DNA of 64,000 nucleotides from Saccoglossus kowalevskii (GCF_000003605.2 NW_003146267.1:16860-80859), one strand, 5' to 3'. Positions 42,339 to 53,600 are shown, numbered from the stretch's first letter. The notes: generated by a model from the sequence alone, not told the origin. Made by a program: numbers and translations.

Positions 42339-42532
42339 TGAAATTGAAGTTTTTAACCGTTAATTCTCAAACAACCTGTTGCTGCGAGTTATGTGCCTTA
42401 AAAGTTTGCTTTATTAATCCGGAACATTCCTGATTCGCAATCTGCCAAGCGTAACAAATTATGAATGACGAGTAAGTAGGTTGGCAATAACAATAATTAT
42501 TAACTGGCGCAAAATTTGAGTTGCAAGTAACT

Positions 42533-42659
42533 GTCAGGATGGCCGAGCGGTCTAAGGCGCCAGACTCAAGGATTTGACACCTTGCCCTTATTTCAGGGTT
42601 ATTTATGGGAGATTTCTGGTCCACGAATGTGGGCGTGGGTTCGAATCCCACTTCTGACA
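42533..42659 (+). tRNA. tRNA-Leu (CAA), unit 71
   Basis: Consensus. Confidence 0.95.
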
Positions 42660-42869
42660 ATGTTATTTTACCTTTAGTAACTTAGCAAATTCTCGCCTAG
42701 TTTGTGCTCGATATGACATTTAATTATCTTCGTGTTTAGTCGTGATTCAACATTGACAGTAGTTTCGTTTAGTTTCAATTTACAAATACTGAACCGAGAT
42801 TACGCATTATATTTCATGACATTTACGATAAACTGGACTATTCATACAAGTTGCATACAGCAGAATGTC

Positions 42870-42941
42870 AGCAGCGTGGCGCAGCGGAAGCGTGCTGGGC
42901 CCATAACCCAGAGGTCCCTGGATCAAAACCAGGCGCTGCTA
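42870..42941 (+). tRNA. tRNA-iMet (CAT), unit 72, G57A
   Basis: Only G57A differs from consensus. Confidence 0.88.
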
Positions 42942-43134
42942 TGAAATTGAAGTTTTTAACTGTTAATTCTCAAACAACCTGTTGCTGCGTGTTATGTGCC
43001 TTAAAAGTTTGCTTTATTAATCCGGAACATTCGTGATTCGCAATCTGCAAGCGTAACAAATTATGAATGACGAGTAAGTATGTTGGCAATAACAATAATT
43101 ATTAACTGGCGCAAAATTTGAGTTTCAAGTAACT

Positions 43135-43261
43135 GTCAGGATGGCCGAGCGGTCTAAGGCGCCAGACTCAAGGATTTGACACCTTGCCCTTATTTCAGGG
43201 TTATTTATGGGAGATTTCTGGTCCACGAATGTGGGCGTGGGTTCGAATCCCACTTCTGACA
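43135..43261 (+). tRNA. tRNA-Leu (CAA), unit 72
   Basis: Consensus; upstream spacer CTGCAAGCG and GTATGTTGG, shared with units 83, 100 and 102. Confidence 0.95.
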
Positions 43262-43471
43262 ATGTTATTTTACCTTTAGTAACTTAGCAAATTCTCGCCT
43301 AGTTTGTGCTCGATATGACATTTAATTATCTTCGTGTTTAGTCGTGATTCAACATTGACAGTAATTTCGTTTAGTTTCAATTTACAAATACTGAACCGAG
43401 ATTACGCATTATATTTCATAACATTTACGATAAACTGGACTATTCATACAAGTTGCATACTGCAGAATGTC

Positions 43472-43543
43472 AGCAGCGTGGCGCAGCGGAAGCGTGCTGG
43501 GCCCATAACCCAGAGGTCCCTGTATCGAAACCAGGCGCTGCTA
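43472..43543 (+). tRNA. tRNA-iMet (CAT), unit 73, G53T
   Basis: Only G53T differs from consensus. Confidence 0.8.
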
Positions 43544-43737
43544 TGAAATTGAAGTTTTTAACCGTTAATTCTCAAACAACCTGTTGCTGCGAGTTATGTG
43601 CCTTAAAAGTTTGCTTTATTCATCCGGAACATCCGTGATTCGCAAAATGCCAAGCGTAACAAATTATAAATGACGAGTAAGTAGGTTGGCAATAACAATA
43701 ATTATTAACTGGCGCAAAATTTGAGTTGCAAGTAACT

Positions 43738-43864
43738 GTCAGGATGGCCGAGCGGTCTAAGGCGCTAGACTCAAGGATTTGACACCTTGCCCTTATTTCA
43801 GGGTTATTTATGGGAGATTTCTGGTCCACGAATGTGGGCGTGGGTTCGAATCCCACTTCTGACA
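43738..43864 (+). tRNA. tRNA-Leu (CAA), unit 73
   Basis: C28T leaves a T28:G42 wobble. Confidence 0.88.
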
Positions 43865-44074
43865 ATGTTATTTTACCTTTAGTAACTTAGCAAATTCTCG
43901 CCTAGTTTGTGCTCGATATGACATTTAATTATCTTCGTGTTTAGTCGTGATTCAACATTGACAGTAGTTTCGTTTAGTTTCAATTTACAAATACTGAACC
44001 GAGATTACGCATTATATTTCATGACATTTACGATAAACTGGACTATTCATACAAGTTGCATACTGCAGAATGTC

Positions 44075-44146
44075 AGCAGCGTGGCGCAGCGGAAGCGTGC
44101 TGGGCCCATAACCCAGAGGTCCCTGTATCGAAACCAGGCGCTGCTA
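44075..44146 (+). tRNA. tRNA-iMet (CAT), unit 74, G53T
   Basis: Only G53T differs from consensus. Confidence 0.8.
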
Positions 44147-44340
44147 TGAAATTGAAGTTTTTAACCGTTAATTCTCAAACAACCTGTTGCTGCGAGTTAT
44201 GTGCCTTAAAAGTTTGCTTTATTCATCCGGAACATCCGTGATTCGCAAAATGCCAAGCGTAACAAATTATAAATGACGAGTAAGTAGGTTGGCAATAACA
44301 ATAATTATTAACTGGCGCAAAATTTGAGTTGCAAGTAACT

Positions 44341-44466
44341 GCCAGGATGGCCGAGCGGACTAAGGCGCCAGACTCAAGGATTTGACACTTGCCCTTATTT
44401 CAGGGTTATTTATGGGAGATTTCTGGTCCACGAATGTGGGCGTGGGTTCGAATCCCACTTCTGACA
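44341..44466 (+). tRNA. tRNA-Leu (CAA), unit 74
   Basis: T2C leaves C2/A71; D-loop GGACTAAGG; intron one base short (GACACTTG), which cuts into CCTTG. Confidence 0.7.
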
Positions 44467-44676
44467 ATGTTATTTTACCTTTAGTAATTTAGCAAATTCT
44501 CGCCTAGTTTGTGCTCGATATGACATTTAATTATCTTCGTGTTTAGTCGTGATTCAACATTGACAGTAGTTTCGTTTAGTTTCAATTTACAAATACTGAA
44601 CCGAGATTACGCATTATATTTCATGACATTTACGATAAACAGGACTATTCATACAAGTTGCATATTGCAGAATGTC

Positions 44677-44748
44677 AGCAGCGTGGCGCAGCGGAAGCGT
44701 GCTGGGCCAATAACCCAGAGGTCCCTGGATCGAAACCAGGCGCTGCTA
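44677..44748 (+). tRNA. Initiator-body tRNA with AAT anticodon, unit 75
   Basis: C34A is the only change, so a well-folded initiator body carries anticodon AAT. T4 class. Confidence 0.8.
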
Positions 44749-44942
44749 TGAAATTGAAGTTTTAAACCGTTAATTCTCGAACAACCTGTTGCTCCGAGTT
44801 ATGTCCCTTAAAAGTTTGCTTTATTAATCCGGAACATTCGTGATTCGCAATCTGCCAAGCGTAACAAATTATGAATGACGAGTAAGTAGGTTGGCAATAA
44901 CAATAATTATTAACTGGCGCAAAATTTGAGTTGCAAGTAACT

Positions 44943-45069
44943 GTCAGGATGGCCGAGCGGTCTAAGGCGCCAGACTCAAGGATTTGACACCTTGCCCTTA
45001 TTTCAGGGTTATTTATGGGAGATTTCTGGTCCACGAATGTGGGCGTGGGTTCGAATCCCACTTCTGACA
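44943..45069 (+). tRNA. tRNA-Leu (CAA), unit 75
   Basis: Consensus. Confidence 0.95.
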
Positions 45070-45279
45070 ATGTTATTTTACCTTTAGTAACTTAGCAAAT
45101 TCTCGCCTAGTTTGTGCTCGATATGACATTTAATTATCTTCGTGTTTAGTCGTGATTCAACATTGACAGTAGTTTCGTTTAGTTTCAATTTACAAATACT
45201 GAACCGAGATTACGCGTTATATTTCATGACATTTACGATAAACTGGACTATTCATACAAGTTGCATATTGCAGAATGTC

Positions 45280-45351
45280 AGCAGCGTGGCGCAGCGGAAG
45301 CGTGCTGGGCCCATAACCCAGAGGTCCCTGGATCGAAACCAGGCGCTGCTA
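45280..45351 (+). tRNA. tRNA-iMet (CAT), unit 76
   Basis: Consensus; T4 class. Confidence 0.95.
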
Positions 45352-45545
45352 TGAAATTGAAGTTTTAAACCGTTAATTCTCGAACAACCTGTTGCTCCGA
45401 GTTATGTGCCTTAAAAGTTTGCTTTATTAATCCGGAACATTCGTGATTCGCAATCTGCCAAGCGTAACAAATTATGAATGACGAGTAAGTAGGTTGGCAA
45501 TAACAATAATTATTAACTGGCGCAAAATTTAAGTTGCAAGTAACA

Positions 45546-45672
45546 GTCAGGATGGCCGAGCGGTCTAAGGCGCCAGACTCAAGGATTTGACACCTTGCCC
45601 TTATTTCAGGGTTATTTATGGGAGATTTCTGGTCCACGAATGTGGGCGTGGGTTCGAATCCCACTTCTGACA
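45546..45672 (+). tRNA. tRNA-Leu (CAA), unit 76
   Basis: Consensus; 5' flank TAACA. Confidence 0.95.
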
Positions 45673-45882
45673 ATGTTATTTTACCTTTAGTAACTTAGCA
45701 AATTCTCGCCTAGTTTGTGCTCGATATGACATTTAATTATCTTCGTGTTTAGTCGTGATTCAACATTGACAGTAGTTTCGTTTAGTTTCAATTTACAAAT
45801 ACTGAACCGAGATTACGCATTATATTTCATGACATTTACGATAAACTGGACTATTCATACAAGTTGCATATTGCAGAATGTC

Positions 45883-45954
45883 AGCAGCGTGGCGCAGCGG
45901 AATCGTGCTGGGCCTACAACCCAGAGGTCCCTGAATCGAAACCAGACCCTGCTA
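45883..45954 (+). pseudogene. Initiator-body copy with TAC anticodon, unit 77
   Basis: Loop CCTACAA gives anticodon TAC (would read GUA, Val). The rest has the unit 4 haplotype with broken D-, T- and acceptor pairs. Confidence 0.68.
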
Positions 45955-46148
45955 TGAAATTCAAGTTTTTAACCGTTAATTCTCAAACAACCTGTTGCTG
46001 CGAGTTATGTGCCTTAAAAGTTTGCTTTATTCATCCGAAACATTCGTGATTCGCAATCTGCCAAGCGCAACAAATTAAGAATGACGAGTAAGTAGGTTGG
46101 CAATAACAATAATTATTAACTGGCGCAAAATTTGAGTTGTAAGTCGCT

Positions 46149-46275
46149 GTCAGGATGGCCGAGCGGTCTAAGGCGCCAGATTCAAGGATTTGACACCTTG
46201 CCCTTATTTCAGGGTTATTTATGGGAGATTTCTGGTCCACGAATGTGGGCGTGGGTTCGAATCCCACTTCTGACA
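46149..46275 (+). tRNA. tRNA-Leu (CAA), unit 77
   Basis: C32T only. Confidence 0.92.
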
Positions 46276-46485
46276 ATGTTATTTTACCTTTAGTAACTTA
46301 GCAAATTCTCGCCTAGTTTGTGCTCGATATGACATTTAATTATCTTCGTGTTTAGTCGTGATTCAACATTGACAGTAGTTTCGTTTAGTTTCAATTTACA
46401 AATACTGAACCGAGATTACGCATTATATTTCATGACATTTACGATAAACTGGACTATTCATACAAGTTGCATACTGCAGAATGTC

Positions 46486-46537
46486 AGCAGCGTGGCGCAG
46501 CGGAAGCGTGCTGGGCCCATAACCCAGAGGTCCCTGA
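46486..46537 (+). pseudogene. 3'-truncated tRNA-iMet, unit 78
   Basis: A 104-bp deletion runs from position 53 of the gene into the spacer (join CCCTGAAACATTAG). T-arm, acceptor 3' strand, B box and terminator are lost. Unit 107 has the same join. Confidence 0.92.
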
Positions 46538-46647
46538 AACATTAGTGATTCGCAATCTGCCAAGCATAACAAATTATGAATGACTAGTAAGTAGGTTGGC
46601 AATAACAATAATTATTAACTGGCGCAAAATTTGAGTTGCATGTAACT

Positions 46648-46774
46648 GTCAGGATGGCCGAGCGGTCTAAGGCGCCAGACTCAAGGATTTGACACCTTGC
46701 CCTTATTTCAGGGTTATTTATGGGATATTTCTGGTCCACGAATGTGGGCGTGGGTTCGAATCCCACTTCTGACA
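46648..46774 (+). tRNA. tRNA-Leu (CAA), unit 78
   Basis: Exons consensus; intron end GGGATAT. Confidence 0.93.
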
Positions 46775-46984
46775 ATGTTATTTTACCTTTAGTAACTTAG
46801 CAAATTCTCGCCTAGTTTGTGCTCGATATGACATTTAATTATCTTCGTGTTCAGTCGAGATTCAACATTGACAGTAGTTTCGTTTAGTTTCAATTTACAA
46901 ATACTGAACCGAGATTACGCATTATATTTCATGACATTTACGATAAACTGGACTATTCATACAAGTTGCATATTGCAGAATGTC

Positions 46985-47056
46985 AGCAGCGTGGCGCAGC
47001 GGAAGCGTGCTGGGCCCATAACCCAGAGGTCCCTGGATCGAAACCAGGCGCTGCTA
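46985..47056 (+). tRNA. tRNA-iMet (CAT), unit 79
   Basis: Consensus. Confidence 0.95.
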
Positions 47057-47250
47057 TGAAATTGAAGTTTTTAACCGTTAATTCTCAAACAACCTGTTGC
47101 TGCGAGTAATGTGCCTTAAAAGTTTGCTTTATTCATCCGGAACATCCGTGATTCGCAATCTGCCAAGCGTAACAAATTATAAAAGACGAGTAAGTAGGTT
47201 GGCAATAACAATAATTATTAACTGGCGCAAAATTTGAGTTGCAAGTAACT

Positions 47251-47377
47251 GTCAGGATGGCCGAGCGGTCTAAGGCGCCAGACTCAAGGATTTGACACCT
47301 TGTTCTTATTTCAGGGTTATTTATGGGAGATTTCTGGTCCACGAATGTGGGCGTGGGTTCGAATCCCACTTCTGACA
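47251..47377 (+). tRNA. tRNA-Leu (CAA), unit 79
   Basis: Exons consensus; intron CCTTGTTCTT. Confidence 0.93.
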
Positions 47378-47587
47378 ATGTTATTTTACCTTTAGTAACT
47401 TAGCAAATTCTCGCCTAGTTTGTGCTCGATATGACATTTAATTATCTTCGTGTTTAGTCGTGATTCAACATTGACAGTAGTTTCGTTTAGTTTCAATTTA
47501 CAAATACTGAACCGAGATTACGCATTATATTTCATGACATTTACGATAAACTGGACTATTCATACAAGTTGCATACTGCAGAATGTC

Positions 47588-47659
47588 AGCAGCGTGGCGC
47601 AGCGGAAGCGTGCTGGGCCCATAACCCAGAGGTCCCTGTATCGAAACCAGGCGCTGCTA
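47588..47659 (+). tRNA. tRNA-iMet (CAT), unit 80, G53T
   Basis: Only G53T differs from consensus. Confidence 0.8.
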
Positions 47660-47853
47660 TGAAATTGAAGTTTTTAACCGTTAATTCTCAAACAACCTGT
47701 TGCTGCGAGTTATGTGCCTTAAAAGTTTGCTTTATTCATCCGGAACATCCGTGATTCGCAAAATGCCAAGCGTAACAAATTATAAATGACGAGTAAGTAG
47801 GTTGGCAATAACAATAATTATTAACTGGCGCAAAATTTGAGTTGCAAGTAACT

Positions 47854-47980
47854 GTCAGGATGGCCGAGCGGTCTAAGGCGCCAGACTCAAGGATTTGACA
47901 CCTTGCCCTTATTTCAGGGTTATTTATGGGAGATTTCTGGTCCACGAATGTGGGCGTGGGTTCGAATCCCACTTCTGACA
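47854..47980 (+). tRNA. tRNA-Leu (CAA), unit 80
   Basis: Consensus. Confidence 0.95.
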
Positions 47981-48190
47981 ATGTTATTTTACCTTTAGTA
48001 ACTTAGCAAATTCTCGCCTAGTTTGTGCTCGATATGACATTTAATTATCTTCGTGTTTAGTCGTGATTCAACATTGACAGTAGTTTCGTTTAGTTTCAAT
48101 TTACAAATACTGAACCGAGATTACGCATTATATTTCATGACATTTACGATAAACTGGACTATTCATACAAGTTGCATACTGCAGAATGTC

Positions 48191-48262
48191 AGCAGCGTGG
48201 CGCAGCGGGAGCGTTCTGGGCCCATAACCCAGAGGTCCCTGTATCGAAACCAGGCGCTGCTA
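48191..48262 (+). tRNA. tRNA-iMet (CAT), unit 81, G53T
   Basis: A20G, G26T and G53T, as in units 37 and 38, about 26 kb away. Confidence 0.72.
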
Positions 48263-48455
48263 TGAAATTGAAGTTTTTAACCGTTAATTCTTCAAACAAC
48301 CTGTTGCTGCGAGTTATGTGCCTAAAAGTTTGCTTTATTCATCGCAACATCCGTGATTCGCAAAATGCCAAGCGTAACAAATTATAAATGACGAGTAAGT
48401 AGGTTGGCAATAACAATAATTATTAACTGGCGCAAAATTTGAGTTGCAAGTAACT

Positions 48456-48581
48456 GCCAGGATGGCCGAGCGGACTAAGGCGCCAGACTCAAGGATTTGA
48501 CACTTGCCCTTATTTCAGGGTTATTTATGGGAGATTTCTGGTCCACGAATGTGGGCGTGGGTTCGAATCCCACTGCTGACA
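48456..48581 (+). pseudogene. tRNA-Leu (CAA), unit 81, acceptor broken
   Basis: 5' half matches unit 74 (T2C, GGACTAAGG, GACACTTG) and the 3' end matches unit 40 (ACTGCTGACACTG), giving C2/A71 and G6/G67 mismatches. Confidence 0.68.
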
Positions 48582-48791
48582 CTGTTATTTTACCTTTAGT
48601 AACTTAGCAAATTCTCGCCTAGTTTGTGCTCGATATGACATTTAATTATCTTCGTGTTTAGTCGTGATTCAACATTGACAGTAGTTTCGTTTAGTTTCAA
48701 TTTACAAATACTGAACCGAGATTACGCATTATATTTCATGACATTTACGATAAACTGGACTATTCATACAAGTTGCATATTGCAGAATGTC

Positions 48792-48863
48792 AGCAGCGTG
48801 GCGCAGCGGAAGCGTGCTGGGCCCATAACCCAGAGGTCCCTGGATCGAAACCAGGCGCTGCTA
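48792..48863 (+). tRNA. tRNA-iMet (CAT), unit 82
   Basis: Consensus; T4 class. Confidence 0.95.
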
Positions 48864-49057
48864 TGAAATTGAAGTTTTAAACCGTTAATTCTCGAACAAC
48901 CTGTTGCTCCGAGTTATGTGCCTTAAAAGTTTGCTTTATTAATCCGGAACATTCGTGATTCGCAATCTGCCAAGCGTAACAAATTATGAATGACGAGTAA
49001 GTAGTTTGGCAATAACAATAATTATTAACTGGCGCAAAATTTGAGTTGCAAGTAACT

Positions 49058-49184
49058 GTCAGGATGGCCGAGCGGTCTAAGGCGCCAGACTCAAGGATTT
49101 GACACCTTGCCCTTATTTCAGGGTTATTTATGGGAGATTTCTGGTCCACGAATGTGGGCGTGGGTTCGAATCCCACTTCTGACA
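49058..49184 (+). tRNA. tRNA-Leu (CAA), unit 82
   Basis: Consensus. Confidence 0.95.
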
Positions 49185-49394
49185 ATGTTATTTTACCTTT
49201 AGTAACTTAGCAAATTCTCGCCTAGTTTGTGCTCGATATGACATTTAATTATCTTCGTGTTTAGTCGTGATTCAACATTGACAGTAGTTTCGTTTAGTTT
49301 CAATTTACAAATACTGAACCGAGATTACGCATTATATTTCATGACATTTACGATAAACTGGACTATTCATACAAGTTGCATACTGCAGAATGTC

Positions 49395-49466
49395 AGCAGC
49401 GTGGCGCAGCGGAAGCGTGCTGGGCCCATAACCCAGAGGTCCCTGGATCGAAACCAGGCGCTGCTA
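49395..49466 (+). tRNA. tRNA-iMet (CAT), unit 83
   Basis: Consensus. Confidence 0.95.
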
Positions 49467-49659
49467 TGAAATTGAAGTTTTTAACTGTTAATTCTCAAAC
49501 AACCTGTTGCTGCGTGTTATGTGCCTTAAAAGTTTGCTTTATTAATCCGGAACATTCGTGATTCGCAATCTGCAAGCGTAACAAATTATGAATGACGAGT
49601 AAGTATGTTGGCAATAACAATAATTATTAACTGGCGCAAAATTTGAGTTGCAAGTAACT

Positions 49660-49786
49660 GTCAGGATGGCTGAGCGGTCTAAGGCGCCAGACTCAAGGAT
49701 TTGACACCTTGCCCTTATTTCAGGGTTATTTATGGGAGATTTCTGGTCCACGAATGTGGGCGTGGGTTCGAATCCCACTTCTGACA
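49660..49786 (+). tRNA. tRNA-Leu (CAA), unit 83
   Basis: C12T in the D-stem. Confidence 0.88.
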
Positions 49787-49996
49787 ATGTTATTTTACCT
49801 TTAGTAACTTAGCAAATTCTGGCCTAGTTTGTGCTCGATATGACATTTAATTATCTTCGTGTTTAGTCGTGATTCAACATTGACAGTAGTTTCGTTTAGT
49901 TTCAATTTACAAATACTGAACCGAGATTACGCATTATATTTCATGACATTTACGATAAACTGGACTATTCATACAAGTTGCATACTGCAGAATGTC

Positions 49997-50068
49997 AGCA
50001 GCGTGGCGCAGCGGAAGCGTGCTGGGCCCATAACCCAGAGGTCCCTGGATCGAAACCAGGCGCTGCTA
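49997..50068 (+). tRNA. tRNA-iMet (CAT), unit 84
   Basis: Consensus; T4 class. Confidence 0.95.
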
Positions 50069-50262
50069 TGAAATTGAAGTTTTAAACCGTTAATTCTCGA
50101 ACAACCTGTTGCTCCGAGTTATGTGCCTTAAAAGTTTGCTTTATTAATCCGGAACATTCGTGATTCGCAATCTGCCAAGCGTAACAAATTATGAATGACG
50201 AGTAAGTAGGTTGGCAATAACAATAATTATTAACTGGCGCAAAATTTGAGTTGCAAGTAACT

Positions 50263-50389
50263 GTCAGGATGGCCGAGCGGTCTAAGGCGCCAGACTCAAG
50301 GATTTGACACCTTGCCCTTATTTCAGGGTTATTTATGGGAGATTTCTGGTCCACGAATGTGGGCGTGGGTTCGAATCCCACTTCTGACA
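50263..50389 (+). tRNA. tRNA-Leu (CAA), unit 84
   Basis: Consensus. Confidence 0.95.
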
Positions 50390-50599
50390 ATGTTATTTTA
50401 CCTTTAGTAACTTAGCAAATTCTCGCCTAGTTTGTGCTCGATATGACATTTAATTATCTTCGTGTTTAGTCGTGATTCAACATTGACAGTAGTTTCGTTT
50501 AGTTTCAAATTACAAATGCTGAACCGACATTACGCATTATATTTCATGACATTTACGATAAACTGGACTATTCATACAAGTTGCATACAGCAGAATTTC

Positions 50600-50671
50600 A
50601 GCAGCGTGGCGCAGCGGAAGCGTGCTGGGCCCATAACCCAGAGGTCCCTGGATCGAAACCAGGCGCTGCTA
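50600..50671 (+). tRNA. tRNA-iMet (CAT), unit 85
   Basis: Consensus gene; the following 120 bp lose six single bases. Confidence 0.93.
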
Positions 50672-50859
50672 TGAATTGAAGTTTTTAACTGTTAATTCTC
50701 AACAACCTGTTGCTGCGAGTTATGTGCCTTAAAAGTTTGCTTTATTCATCCGCACATCCGTGATTCGCAAATGCCAGCGTACAAATTATAAATGACGAGT
50801 AAGTAGGTTGGCAATAACAATAATTATTAACTGGCGCAAAATTTGAGTTGCAAGTAACT

Positions 50860-50986
50860 GTCAGGATGGCCGAGCGGTCTAAGGCGCCAGACTCAAGGAT
50901 TTGACACCTTGCCCTTATTTCAGGGTTATTTATGGGAGATTTCTGGTCCACGAATGTGGGCGTGGGTTCGAATCCCACTTCTGACA
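50860..50986 (+). tRNA. tRNA-Leu (CAA), unit 85
   Basis: Consensus. Confidence 0.95.
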
Positions 50987-51196
50987 ATGTTATTTTACCT
51001 TTAGTAACTTAGCAAATTCTCGCCTAGTTTGTGCTCGATATGACATTTAATTATCTTCGTGTTTAGTCGTGATTCAACATTGACAGTAGTTTCGTTTAGT
51101 TTCAATTTACAAATACTGAACCGAGATTACGTATTATATTTCATGACATTTACGATAAACTGGACTATTCATACAAGTTGCATACTGCAGAATGTC

Positions 51197-51265
51197 AGCA
51201 GCGTGGCGCAGCGGAAGCGTGCTGGGCCCATAACCCAGAGGTCCCTGTATCGAAACCAGGCGCTG
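51197..51265 (+). pseudogene. tRNA-iMet with 3' end lost, unit 86
   Basis: CTATG is missing after GCGCTG, so acceptor bases 71-73 are replaced by AAA and the end of the stem cannot pair. Also G53T. Confidence 0.85.
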
Positions 51266-51457
51266 AAATTGAAGTTTTTAACCGTTAATTCTCAAACAAC
51301 CTGTTGCTGCGAGTTATGTGCCTTAAAAGTTTGCTTTATTCATCCGGAACATCCGTGATTCGCAAAATGCCAAGCGTAACAAATTATAAATGACGAGTAA
51401 GTAGGTTGGCAATAACAATAATTATTAACTGGCGCAAAATTTGAGATGCAAGTAACT

Positions 51458-51584
51458 GTCAGGATGGCCGAGCGGTCTAAGGCGCCAGACTCAAGGATTT
51501 GACACCTTGCCCTTATTTCAGGATTATTTATGGGAGATTTCTGGTCCACGAATGTGGGCGTGGGTTCGAATCCCACTTCTGACA
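51458..51584 (+). tRNA. tRNA-Leu (CAA), unit 86
   Basis: Exons consensus; intron CAGGATTATT, shared with unit 97. Confidence 0.93.
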
Positions 51585-51794
51585 ATGTTATTTTACCTTT
51601 AGTAACTTAGCAAATTCTCGCCTAGTTTGTGCTCGATATGACATTTAATTATCTTCGTGTTTAGTCGTGATTCAACATTGACAGTAGTTTCGTTTAGTTT
51701 CAATTTACAAATACTGAACCGAGATTACGTATTATATTTCATGACATTTACGATAAACTGGACTATTCATACAAGTTGCATACTGCAGAATGTC

Positions 51795-51866
51795 AGCAGC
51801 GTGGCGCAGCGGAAGCGTGCTGGGCCCATAACCCAGAGGTCCCTGTATCGAAACCAGGCGCTGCTA
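51795..51866 (+). tRNA. tRNA-iMet (CAT), unit 87, G53T
   Basis: G53T; terminator extended to T6. Confidence 0.8.
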
Positions 51867-52060
51867 TGAAATTGAATTTTTTAACCGTTAATTCTCAAAC
51901 AACCTGTTGCTCCGAGTTATGTGCCTTAAAATTTTGCTTTATTAATCCGGAACATTCGTGATTCGCAATCTGCCAAGCGTAACAAATTATGAATGACGAG
52001 TAAGTAGGTTGGCAATAACAATAATTATTAACTGGCGCAAAATTTGAGTTGCAAGTAACT

Positions 52061-52187
52061 GTCAGGATGGCCGAGCGGTCTAAGGCGCCAGACTCAAGGA
52101 TTTGACACCTTGCCCTTATTTCAGGGTTATTTATGGGAGATTTCTGGTCCACGAATGTGGGCGTGGGTTCGAATCCCACTTCTGACA
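52061..52187 (+). tRNA. tRNA-Leu (CAA), unit 87
   Basis: Consensus. Confidence 0.95.
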
Positions 52188-52397
52188 ATGTTATTTTACC
52201 TTTAGTAACTTAGCAAATTCTCGCCTAGTTTGTGCTCGATATGACATTTAATTATCTTCGTGTTTAGTCGTGATTCAACATTGACAGTAGTTTCGTTTAG
52301 TTTCAATTTACAAATACTGAACCGAGATTACGCATTATATTTCATGACATTTACGATAAACTGGACTATTCATACAAGTTGCATACTGCAGAATGTC

Positions 52398-52469
52398 AGC
52401 AGCGTGGCGCAGCGGAAGCGTGCTGGGCCCATAACCCAGAGGTCCCTGTATCGAAACCAGGCGCTGCTA
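52398..52469 (+). tRNA. tRNA-iMet (CAT), unit 88, G53T
   Basis: Only G53T differs from consensus. Confidence 0.8.
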
Positions 52470-52662
52470 TGAATTGAGTTTTTAACCGTTAATTCTCAAA
52501 CAACCTGTTGCTGCGAGTTATGTGCCTTAAAAGTTTGCTTTATTCATCCGGGAACATTAGCGATTCGCAATCTGCCAAGCGTAACAAATTATGAATGACG
52601 AGTAAGTAGGTTGGCAATAACAATAATTATTAACTGGCGCAAAATTTGATTTGCAAGTAACT

Positions 52663-52789
52663 GTCAGGATGGCCGAGCGGTCTAAGGCGCCAGACTCAAG
52701 GATTTGACACCTTGCCCTTATTTCAGGGTTATTTATGGGAGATTTCTGGTCCACGATTGTGGGCGTGGGTTCGAATCCCACTTCTGACA
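52663..52789 (+). tRNA. tRNA-Leu (CAA), unit 88
   Basis: One change in the variable-arm loop (GATT for GAAT). Confidence 0.93.
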
Positions 52790-52999
52790 ATGTTATTTTA
52801 CCTTTAGTAACTTAGCAAATTCTCGCCTAGTTTGTGCTCGATATGACATTTAATTATCTTCGTGTTCAGTCGAGATTCAACATTGACAGTAGTTTCGTTT
52901 AGTTTCAATTTACAAATACTGAACCGAAATTACGCATTATATTTCATGACATTTACGATAAACTGGACTATTCATACAAGTTGCATATTGCAGAATGTC

Positions 53000-53071
53000 A
53001 GCAGCGTGGCGCAGCGGAAGCGTGCTGGGCCCATAACCCAGAGGTCTCTGGATCGAAACCAGGCGCTGCTA
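53000..53071 (+). tRNA. tRNA-iMet (CAT), unit 89
   Basis: C49T wobble, as in unit 61. Confidence 0.88.
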
Positions 53072-53265
53072 TGAAATTGAAGTTTTTAACCATTAATTCT
53101 CAAACAACCTTTTGCTGCGAGTTATGTGCCTTAAAAGTTTGCTTTATTCATCCGGAACATTAGTGATTCGCAATCTGCCAAGCGTAACAAATTATGAATG
53201 ACGAGTAAGTAGGTTGGCAATAACAATAATTATTAACTGGCGCAAAATTTGAGTTGCAAGTAACT

Positions 53266-53390
53266 GTCAGGATGGCCGAGCGGTCTAAGAGCAGACTCAA
53301 GGATTTGACACCTTGCCCTTATTTCAGGGTTATTTATGGGAGATTTCTGGTCCACGAATGTGGGCGTGGGTTCGAATCCCACTTCTGACA
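53266..53390 (+). pseudogene. tRNA-Leu (CAA), unit 89, 2 bp lost
   Basis: Same TAAGAGCAGAC allele as unit 48. Confidence 0.72.
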
Positions 53391-53600
53391 ATGTTATTTT
53401 ACCTTTAGTAACTTAGCAAATTCTCGCCTAGTTTGTGCTCGATATGACATTTAATTATCTTCGTGTTTAGTCGTGATTCAACATTGACAGTAGTTTCGTT
53501 TAGTTTCAATTTACAAATACTGAACCGAGATTACGCATTATATTTCATGACATTTACGATAAACTGGACTATTCATACAAGTTGCATACTGCAGAATGTC

